Translations under genes and position numbers: made by a program
Notes under the pieces: model-generated
Databases searched by the model: none
What the model was told of the DNA's origin: nothing
Seen by the model: the letters and a program-made list of their open reading frames with translations, nothing else
Part shown: piece after piece, positions 1 through 5,460 of the stretch
How positions within the stretch are numbered: position 1 is the first letter of the stretch
Layout: each line of letters begins with the position of its first letter
From: Gemmatimonadota bacterium
GTDB taxonomy: Bacteria > Gemmatimonadota > Gemmatimonadetes > Gemmatimonadales > GWC2-71-9
Direction of reading: 5' to 3'
DNA: 6,339 bases
Assembly: GCA_027294815.1 (NCBI GenBank)
Contig: JAPULP010000437.1
Coordinates: forward strand, 1-6,339

Positions 1-567
1 CCCCGGGCGGACCAGCCGACCGAAGTGGTCGTCGAACGCGACGGTAGTCGGATGACCATCACGGTGACGCCGGACAGCTCGACGCACACCAATGCCATTA
101 CGGGCGACGAGCGGGTGATCGGAACACTCGGCGTCTTCCCCGCCGTCGACGTTCGCAATGTCCAATGGGGACTGGTGGGCGGGGTCTTCGAGGGCGGTCG
201 GCGGGTAAGGCGCGATGCGAAGTTGATCCTGGTGACCCTCAAGGGATTGGTGACCGGAAGGGTGTCCGCTCGAGAGTTGGGTGGCCCGGTACTGATCGGT
301 CAGATCTCGGGCCAGGTCGCCCGCCAGGGCTTGTTTGCGCTCCTCAGCTTCATGGCGCTGTTCTCCGTCAATCTGGCCATCCTCAATCTCCTGCCGATTC
401 CCGTGCTCGACGGCGGCCAACTCGTGTTCCTCTTGATCGAAGGAGTGCGGGGCAAACCGTTGCCGCTCCAGCTGCGGATCCGGTTCAGCCAGTTCGGGTT
501 GGTGATTCTCTTGGGGATCATGGTACTGGCGTTGACGAATGATCTGCTGAGAGTGTTTGGAGGCTAG
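1..567 (+). CDS. rseP: RseP-type site-2 zinc metalloprotease, C-terminal part (5' end outside window)
   Basis: The reading frame is open from base 1 and gives 188 residues up to the TAG at 565-567, so the true start lies upstream. RseP (peptidase family M50B) is an inner-membrane protease that cuts anti-sigma factors such as RseA within the membrane and also clears signal peptide remnants. Visible parts, numbered from the first codon: the end of a PDZ domain (VERDGSRMTITVTP, about 11-24), a conserved ELGGPVLIGQ stretch (92-101), a hydrophobic segment (about 112-135) running into NLLPIPVLDGGQL with the LDG motif at 136-138, whose Asp is a zinc ligand in this family, and a last membrane segment (about 165-179). 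The N-terminal HExxH motif is not in the window; family members have about 450 residues, so over half the protein is missing here. The 3' end is convergent with the kinase gene. Family assignment is firm; the exact substrate is unknown. Confidence 0.93.
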   Translation, partial: PRADQPTEVVVERDGSRMTITVTPDSSTHTNAITGDERVIGTLGVFPAVDVRNVQWGLVGGVFEGGRRVRRDAKLILVTLKGLVTGRVSARELGGPVLIGQISGQVARQGLFALLSFMALFSVNLAILNLLPIPVLDGGQLVFLLIEGVRGKPLPLQLRIRFSQFGLVILLGIMVLALTNDLLRVFGG

Positions 568-569
568 AA

Positions 570-663
570 GGGAGCGGGGAGCAGTTAGGCGGGGAGCGGG
601 CCCCCACTCCACTCCCCTGTTACGGGGTGGAGTTGGGCGGCCTGCTCCCTGCTCCCCGCTCCC
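570..663. repeat. Large imperfect inverted repeat made of degenerate heptads, between convergent genes
   Basis: The gap between the rseP stop and the kinase stop is almost wholly one inverted repeat. The outer arms are perfect over 15 bases: GGGAGCGGGGAGCAG at 570-584 and its reverse complement at 649-663. Further in, 593-600 pairs with 641-648 (one G-U), 606-611 (ACTCCA) with 628-633 (TGGAGT), and 614-617 (CCCC) with 624-627 (GGGG), closing on the 6-base loop TGTTAC. An 8-base bulge lies at 585-592. The right arm is also a tandem array of 7-base units (CTGCTCC, CTGCTCC, CCGCTCC, CTGCTTA at 642-669), and the last unit includes the kinase stop codon. It could act as a bidirectional transcription stop or mRNA 3' stabiliser, but no T-tract follows on either strand, so function is inferred from position only. 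A dispersed REP-like element is the other reading. Confidence 0.8.
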
Positions 664-666
664 TGC

Positions 667-1650
667 TTACCGCTGCCCCAATACCACGACCAACACCGCG
701 ATAAGCACGACCAGCAACACGGCCGCCACGGGCCAGACCCACTTGGGGAATCGTCTGTGCTCGACGGCGCCGGCGTCCGTCACGACATCGAGCCCGAACG
801 TCTCTGTGGACCGGTCCGCGCTCTCGATCTCGTTGAGGTCGGTGAGGAGGGCTTCCGCTGTACCGTATCGGTCGTCCGGGTGCTTGGCGAGCAACCGGAG
901 AATGATCCGCTCCAGCCGACTCGAAATGTCCGGTCGTTTGTTGCGCGGAGCCTCCGGAGGGTCCTCCACGTGCATGCGAGCCAGCTCGAACCAATCCGTG
1001 GAACTGAACGGCACGTTGCCAGTCACGGCCTTGTAGAGCGTCACTCCTAAAGCATAGAGGTCGCTGCGGCCGTCGAGCGTACGTCCCTGTGCTTGCTCGG
1101 GCGACACGTAGTGGGGCGTCCCGATGGTCATGTTCTGGCCCGTGGCGGATACGTACCCGGATACCGCTCGCGCAATGCCGAAGTCGGCCACCGCGGCGCG
1201 CCCGTCCTCGGCGAGTAGGATATTGTCGACCTTGATGTCGCGGTGAACCACCCCTTCGTCGTGCGCGAAGGCTAGGGCCTGCGCGACGGACGCCGCCAGC
1301 ACGATCGTTTCCTCTTCGGAGAGAGGCCCCAAGCGCTCGAGCCGGTCCCCCAGAGACTCGGGGTAGTAGTCCATGGCGTAATAGGTCGTCTCGCCGTCGC
1401 GGCCGACGTCGAGAATGCGCACGATGCTTGGGTGGCTCAGGTTCTGTGCCACCTCGAACTCGTTGCGGAACCGGGTTTCGAATTGAGGATCGCCCGCGTA
1501 GCGCGGTCGGAGCACCTTGAGGGCGACGGTGGCCCCGTTATCGGTTCGCTTCCCCTCGAAGACCCAGGCAAACGCTCCTTCGCCAATCAATCGCTCGAGG
1601 GTGTAATCGCCGACCGTGCGGCCCACCAGTTGCTCGGGATCTAGCGTCAT
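667..1650 (-). CDS. Hanks-type Ser/Thr protein kinase with a C-terminal membrane anchor
   Basis: The 327-residue product has a complete eukaryotic-like kinase domain at about 16-272 and should phosphorylate Ser/Thr in cytoplasmic proteins; the substrate cannot be told. Motifs: glycine loop GEGAFAWV (23-30), ATP-binding Lys45 in VALKVL, probable alpha-C Glu64, catalytic loop HRDIKVDN (136-143; Asp138, Lys140, Asn143), DFG (156-158), activation loop with Thr175 and Thr178 before SPE (183-185, in place of APE), and Asp197. Arg before the catalytic Asp makes it an RD kinase, so activation-loop phosphorylation probably controls it. After a linker at about 275-302, one hydrophobic helix (about 304-324) ends the protein with only GQR beyond it. 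No PASTA, TPR or other sensor domain is present, unlike PknB-type kinases. The ATG at 1648-1650 has AAAGG (1657-1661 on the + strand) six bases upstream. The gene is convergent with rseP, divergent from rpsO, and appears to be a single-gene unit. Confidence 0.93.
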   Translation of the reverse strand: MTLDPEQLVGRTVGDYTLERLIGEGAFAWVFEGKRTDNGATVALKVLRPRYAGDPQFETRFRNEFEVAQNLSHPSIVRILDVGRDGETTYYAMDYYPESLGDRLERLGPLSEEETIVLAASVAQALAFAHDEGVVHRDIKVDNILLAEDGRAAVADFGIARAVSGYVSATGQNMTIGTPHYVSPEQAQGRTLDGRSDLYALGVTLYKAVTGNVPFSSTDWFELARMHVEDPPEAPRNKRPDISSRLERIILRLLAKHPDDRYGTAEALLTDLNEIESADRSTETFGLDVVTDAGAVEHRRFPKWVWPVAAVLLVVLIAVLVVVLGQR

Positions 1651-1757
1651 CAGTGACCTTTACAGGCATACCAGCGTAGGCTACCTTGCTGTGCTAACAT
1701 CATTTAGGGCACTTACGACTACATTCGTGGCCCGCGGTTTGTGAGGATACACTTTTA
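1651..1757. promoter_or_regulatory. Divergent intergenic region of the kinase gene and rpsO
   Basis: This 107-base gap separates two genes that are read away from each other, so it must hold, or overlap, the promoters of both the kinase (-) and rpsO (+). It is more AT-rich in the middle (about 1691-1728) than the genes around it. I could not fit a convincing -35/-10 pair with 16-18 base spacing on either strand, so no promoter positions are given. Shine-Dalgarno-like sequences lie at both ends: AAAGG for the kinase (1657-1661, read on -) and GAGGA for rpsO (1743-1747, ten bases before the ATG). Confidence 0.5.
1707..1733 (+). promoter_or_regulatory. Possible hairpin in the rpsO leader (candidate S15 autoregulatory structure)
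   Basis: GGGC at 1707-1710 can pair with GCCC at 1730-1733, and ACGA at 1715-1718 with TCGT at 1725-1728, closing on the loop CTACAT. The two stems are separated by an asymmetric internal loop, and the whole sits 9 bases ahead of the rpsO Shine-Dalgarno sequence. In several bacterial groups S15 represses its own translation by binding differing leader structures, so a structured leader is expected here. The hairpin is short, I have no conservation data, and the transcript start is unknown, so this is only a candidate. Confidence 0.25.
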
Positions 1758-2018
1758 ATGAGCTTTGACAAGCAGGCAGTCATTCGCCGGTTTCAGACGG
1801 ACGAAAAGGATACCGGGTCGGTGCCACTTCAAGTAGCGGTTTTGACAGAGCGAATCAACTACCTGACGGATCATTTTCGCGCCCACAAGAAGGACCATCA
1901 TGGGCGGCATGGGCTGCTGGCGATGGTCAGCAACCGACGCCGCCTTTTGACATATCTGAGGCGTATCGATCTGACCGGTTACCGCAAGCTCATCGAAGAA
2001 CTCGGCCTCCGACACTAA
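1758..2018 (+). CDS. rpsO: 30S ribosomal protein S15
   Basis: The 86-residue product matches S15 along its whole length (usual length 88-89). S15 is a primary binder of the 16S rRNA central domain, where it organises the three-way junction for platform assembly. Recognisable family blocks are DTGS at 18-21, LQVAVLTERINYLTDHF (24-40), HKKDHH (43-48), a basic segment NRRRLLTYLRR (59-69) and the C-terminal LGLRH. The usual HHSRRGL reads HHGRHGL here (47-53), so the Ser that contacts rRNA in well-studied S15 proteins is Gly49 and the second Arg is His51. GAGGA at 1743-1747 sits ten bases before the ATG. The gene starts the rpsO-pnp-M16-ald group; the truB/ribF genes that often precede rpsO are not present here. 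The family call is firm. Confidence 0.97.
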   Translation: MSFDKQAVIRRFQTDEKDTGSVPLQVAVLTERINYLTDHFRAHKKDHHGRHGLLAMVSNRRRLLTYLRRIDLTGYRKLIEELGLRH

Positions 2019-2037
2019 GTTGCTTTCCGCAGGCCCG

Positions 2038-2069
2038 GGCGTCCGGAGCGGTTCCGGCGCCTTTTTTTT
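2038..2069 (+). terminator. Intrinsic terminator between rpsO and pnp
   Basis: The stem GGCG (2038-2041) plus CCGGA (2043-2047) pairs with TCCGG (2053-2057) plus CGCC (2058-2061). That is nine GC-rich base pairs with one bulged T at 2042 and a GCGGT loop, followed directly by eight T residues (2062-2069). This is a textbook Rho-independent terminator on the + strand, starting about 20 bases after the rpsO stop. Only about 24 bases separate the T-tract from the pnp start, so it probably attenuates transcription from rpsO into pnp instead of ending the operon completely. Confidence 0.9.
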
Positions 2070-2093
2070 GAGGCTCAAATTCCTAGGATGACA

Positions 2094-4178
2094 ATGGTTA
2101 CGGAAGTGAAGCGAACGTTCGCCGGGCGCGTGCTACACATGGAGACCGGGCGGTTGGCAAAGCAGGCGGCGGGCAGCGCCCTCGTACAATTTGGGGACAC
2201 GGTCGTCCTCGCTGCCGTGTCGGTATCGGACAAGGTCTCGCATCTCCCGTTTTTCCCGCTCACCGTGGAGTATCGGGAAAAGTGGTACGCCGCGGGCACG
2301 TTTCCCGGCGGATTCATCAAGCGGGAAGGTCGCCCCAGTGACCAGGAGATCCTCGCGGCTCGGCAAATCGACCGCTCGCTGCGACCGCTCTTCCCAAAGG
2401 GGTTCAAGAACGAGACGCAGGTTTTTGTCTACGTCCTCTCCGCCGACCAAGAGAACGACGCTGACACCGTCGGCCTGACGGCGGCGTCGCTCGCGCTCAG
2501 CTTGTCGAAGGTGCCGTGGGGCGGTCCGGTCGCCGCGGTCCGCGTGGGTCGCGTGGACGGGGATTGGGTGGTCAACCCGACGTTCGACCAGTTGGACGAA
2601 TCGGATCTCGATCTGGTCGTGGCCGGACGTCGCGGGTCGATCATGATGGTCGAGGGCGGCGCAGTGGCGATGCACGAGAGCGACATGGGCATCGCGCTCG
2701 GCAAAGCGCAGGAGGCCGGCGACGAGTTGCTCGACGCGGAGCAAGAGATCCTCGACTCGTCGTCCGTCGAGAAGATGGAATGGACGCCAGAAGAGATTCC
2801 AGAGACGCTCGAGCGGCGGGTGCGCGAGTTGGCAGAGCCGAAGATGGCGGATGCATTGTTCGGCGGCGAGAAGCAAGAACGACGACACCAACTCGCCGCG
2901 TTGAAAGAGTCGGTTCAAAAGGAACTGGCCGAAGAGTTTCCGGACAACGCGGGCGTCATTTCGAATGTGTTCAGTTCGGTAGAAGGGGAAGTGACACGGA
3001 CGCGCGTGCTCGAAGCGGGCGAGCGTGTGGACGGGCGCGACACGGAAACCGTGCGGCCGATCGAATGCTCGGTGGCGCTCCTGCCACGCGTGCATGGCAG
3101 CGCGCTCTTTCAGCGCGGCGAAACGCAGGCGCTGGTGACCACGACCCTCGGATCCGTGCGGGACGAGCAACGAGTCGACAACATCGACTTGAAGCAAGAA
3201 ACTACCAAGAGCTTCATGCTCCACTATAATTTCCCGCCGTTCTGCGTTGGTGAAACGCGGCCGATCCGCGGGGTGTCGCGCCGCGAGATCGGACACGGCA
3301 TGTTGGCAGAGCGGGCGCTTCAACCAGTGCTGCCCGATTATGAGGACTTTCCATACACCATCCGCGTCGTGTCGGAGATTCTCGAGTCAAATGGTTCATC
3401 GTCGATGGCAAGTGTGTGCGGCAGTTCGCTGGCCCTGATGGACGCGGGCGTTCCGTTGAAAGGTGCGTGCGCCGGTGTGGCGATGGGGTTGATAAAAGAG
3501 GGAGACAAAGTCGTCGTGCTCACCGACATCCTCGGCAGCGAAGACCATGTGGGCGACATGGATTTCAAAGTTGCCGGAACACGAGAGGGTATTACGTCGA
3601 TTCAGATGGACATCAAGATCGACGGATTGAAGCTCGAGATTCTGAGCGACGCTCTCGATCGTGCGCGCAAAGCCCGACTCCACATTCTCGACAAGATGAA
3701 TGAGACGATATCGAGTCACCGCGAGGAGCTGTCGCAATACGCGCCGAGCATCATTACCGTGCAGATCAATCCGCAAAAGATCGGGGATGTGATCGGTCCG
3801 AAAGGCAAGACGATTCGCGGCATCCAGGAAGAAACCGGCGCCGAGATCAATATCGACGATTCCGGCACCGTGACCATCGCGGCGGTTGATGGGGCTGCCG
3901 GAGCGGCCGCCAAGGCGAGAGTGGAAGCGTTGGTGGAGGAGCCGGAGGTCGGCAGGATCTATGAAGGTCCGGTGAAGAGCACGACGGCGTTCGGCGCCTT
4001 CATCGAGATCATGCCTGGTACGGAAGGCTTGCTGCATATTTCGGAGTTGGCCCACGGCCGAGTTGAAAAGACAGAGGACGTGGTAAAGAAAGGCGACATC
4101 GTTCGAGTTAAATTGCTCAGTATGGACGAACGGGGTCGAATGAAGCTGTCACGCAAGGCGTTGCTCGAGCGCGAATGA
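2094..4178 (+). CDS. pnp: Polyribonucleotide nucleotidyltransferase (PNPase)
   Basis: PNPase is a cytoplasmic trimer that degrades RNA from the 3' end using phosphate and releases nucleoside diphosphates; it can also add tails. The 694-residue product has the full domain order: first RNase PH core (about 8-140, with KREGRPSDQE and RSLRPLFP), helical linker (about 150-300), second catalytic RNase PH core (about 310-535), KH domain (about 553-610) and S1 domain (about 619-690). In the active core the phosphate-binding SNGSSSMASVCGSS block and GDMDFKVAG are present; Asp484, Asp490 and Lys492 correspond to the metal ligands Asp486, Asp492 and Lys494 of E. coli. The KH GxxG loop reads GPKG. The protein ends just after S1, without the long acidic or RNase E-binding tail seen in some groups. 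Start: ATG at 2094 has AGG six bases upstream (2085-2087). The in-frame ATG at 2088 abuts that AGG, so it is less likely; it would add Met-Thr. Confidence 0.97.
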   Translation: MVTEVKRTFAGRVLHMETGRLAKQAAGSALVQFGDTVVLAAVSVSDKVSHLPFFPLTVEYREKWYAAGTFPGGFIKREGRPSDQEILAARQIDRSLRPLFPKGFKNETQVFVYVLSADQENDADTVGLTAASLALSLSKVPWGGPVAAVRVGRVDGDWVVNPTFDQLDESDLDLVVAGRRGSIMMVEGGAVAMHESDMGIALGKAQEAGDELLDAEQEILDSSSVEKMEWTPEEIPETLERRVRELAEPKMADALFGGEKQERRHQLAALKESVQKELAEEFPDNAGVISNVFSSVEGEVTRTRVLEAGERVDGRDTETVRPIECSVALLPRVHGSALFQRGETQALVTTTLGSVRDEQRVDNIDLKQETTKSFMLHYNFPPFCVGETRPIRGVSRREIGHGMLAERALQPVLPDYEDFPYTIRVVSEILESNGSSSMASVCGSSLALMDAGVPLKGACAGVAMGLIKEGDKVVVLTDILGSEDHVGDMDFKVAGTREGITSIQMDIKIDGLKLEILSDALDRARKARLHILDKMNETISSHREELSQYAPSIITVQINPQKIGDVIGPKGKTIRGIQEETGAEINIDDSGTVTIAAVDGAAGAAAKARVEALVEEPEVGRIYEGPVKSTTAFGAFIEIMPGTEGLLHISELAHGRVEKTEDVVKKGDIVRVKLLSMDERGRMKLSRKALLERE

Positions 4179-5437
4179 AGGCAGGCCTGCAGACCGAGAA
4201 GCTCGACGAGGGTCTGTACCGCACGACGGCCGATAACGGCGTCACCGTCATCTCCGAGGTGATTCCCGCGGTCCGGTCGGTGGCGGTAGGTGTTTGGGTC
4301 AGAACCGCGTCGGCGCATGAGACACCACCCCTCATGGGTGTCTCACACTTGCTCGAACACATGGTGTTCAAGGGAACCGAGCGGCGTTCGGCGCGGGATA
4401 TCGCGCTGGAGCTGGAGGCTCGCGGTGGTTCCCTCGACGCGTTCACCGCTCGCGAGCACACATCCTACCAGGCGCGCGTGCTGGATGAAGACCTGCCACG
4501 GGCGCTCGATGTGCTCACAGACCTCGTGCGAAACCCGGTGCTTCGTGATTCAGATCTGGAATTGGAACGTCGTGTCATTCTGGAGGAGATCAGTACCGTG
4601 GAAGACACCCCGGACGATCTCGTTTTTGATCTGCACGGCTCCACGCTGTGGCCCGACCACCCCTACGGTTTTTCCATCCTCGGAACGCGGGAGACGGTCC
4701 ACGCGCTGACGGTTGATGATTTGCGTGCGTTGCATGGACGGGCCTATCATCCTAAGCAGGTCGTAATTGCGGCTGCAGGGTCTCTCAATCACGAGATGCT
4801 GCTCAAGCTGTTGGCTAAATGCGGGTGGTTTTCGTTCGAACCCGGTCCGGACCCGGCGACGATCGTCTCGGCGCCCGAGGGTAACCGAGCCACCAAGCGT
4901 TTTCCCCGAGACCTGGCGCAGACCCACATCGTGCTGGGTACCGACACCTTCGGGTACCCCGACAAGCGCCGCTACCCGCTCATGCTGCTGAACACCGTGC
5001 TCGGCGCCGGCATGTCCAGCCGGCTGTTTCAACGGGTGCGCGAGGAGCTGGGGCTGGCGTACACCGTATACGCCTTTCATTCGTTTTACGAACATGCGGG
5101 CGTGACGGGCGTCTACGTGGGGACGCAACCCGCAACGGCGAAGCAGGCAGTCGAGGCGATAGAACTCGAACTCGACCGCTTGACGAAAGAGGGGCTGGCC
5201 GGAGACGCGTTGGCGGAAGCCAAACAGCAACTCAAGGGACAAGTCACGCTCGGGCTCGAGAGCCCCTCATCCCGAATGTACCGAGCTGCCGGCATCGTCC
5301 TTTACCGACAGCCGTACAAGTCGATCGACCAGGTCCTCTCGGAGATCGACGAAGTGCGCCCCGCCGATGTCGCGTCGGTGGCCGAAGAGTTTTTCGATCC
5401 GGAACGCCAAACGGCGGTCTGGCTCGGACCGAACTAA
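4175..5437 (+). CDS. M16B zinc peptidase (processing-peptidase / insulinase family)
   Basis: The 420-residue product is a two-domain M16B peptidase of the kind related to mitochondrial processing peptidase and Bacillus MlpA/YmxG. The inverted zinc motif HLLEH is at 58-62, with His58 and His62 as ligands and Glu61 as catalytic base; the third ligand is most likely Glu138 in ILEEI, 76 residues after His62 as in the beta subunit of the mitochondrial enzyme. The C-terminal half carries the family's GMSSRLFQRVREELGLAY block (279-296). There is no signal peptide or membrane segment, so it should act in the cytoplasm on short or unfolded peptides. Having active-site residues and usual M16B length, it may work as a homodimer; no inactive partner is nearby. 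Its ATG overlaps the pnp TGA as ATGA (4175-4178) and has no clear ribosome binding site, which points to translational coupling with pnp. The natural substrate is unknown. Confidence 0.93.
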   Translation: MKAGLQTEKLDEGLYRTTADNGVTVISEVIPAVRSVAVGVWVRTASAHETPPLMGVSHLLEHMVFKGTERRSARDIALELEARGGSLDAFTAREHTSYQARVLDEDLPRALDVLTDLVRNPVLRDSDLELERRVILEEISTVEDTPDDLVFDLHGSTLWPDHPYGFSILGTRETVHALTVDDLRALHGRAYHPKQVVIAAAGSLNHEMLLKLLAKCGWFSFEPGPDPATIVSAPEGNRATKRFPRDLAQTHIVLGTDTFGYPDKRRYPLMLLNTVLGAGMSSRLFQRVREELGLAYTVYAFHSFYEHAGVTGVYVGTQPATAKQAVEAIELELDRLTKEGLAGDALAEAKQQLKGQVTLGLESPSSRMYRAAGIVLYRQPYKSIDQVLSEIDEVRPADVASVAEEFFDPERQTAVWLGPN

Positions 5438-5460
5438 AAAATCTCCTCCGCGATACTACG

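Noticed and set aside
1686..1725. Possible sigma-70 promoter elements (TTGCTG, TAACAT, TACATT) ahead of rpsO
   Set aside because: No two of these hexamers lie 16-18 bases apart in the right order, so they were not called as a promoter.
2516..3229. Open + strand frame of 237 codons inside pnp
   Set aside because: The translation is an Arg/Gly-rich low-complexity chain typical of an out-of-frame reading of GC-rich DNA.
2133..3323. Long open frame on the - strand, 396 codons, opposite pnp
   Set aside because: It lies wholly within pnp, its translation is rich in Arg, His and Leu with no recognisable domain, and the + strand frame is an unmistakable PNPase. Long antisense frames are common in GC-rich genes.
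4319..4344. Eight-base inverted repeat GAGACACC / GGTGTCTC with a 10-base loop inside the M16 gene
   Set aside because: About one such repeat is expected by chance in a window this size, and it sits in the conserved region encoding the zinc motif, so the protein explains the sequence.
4550..5242. Open frame on the - strand, 230 codons, opposite the M16 gene
   Set aside because: It is fully inside a clear M16 peptidase gene and shows no domain or ribosome binding site.
5452..5457. GATACT resembling a -10 promoter element just before ald
   Set aside because: No -35 element lies at the right distance, and a start seven bases downstream would fall inside the ald start codon region, leaving no usable leader.
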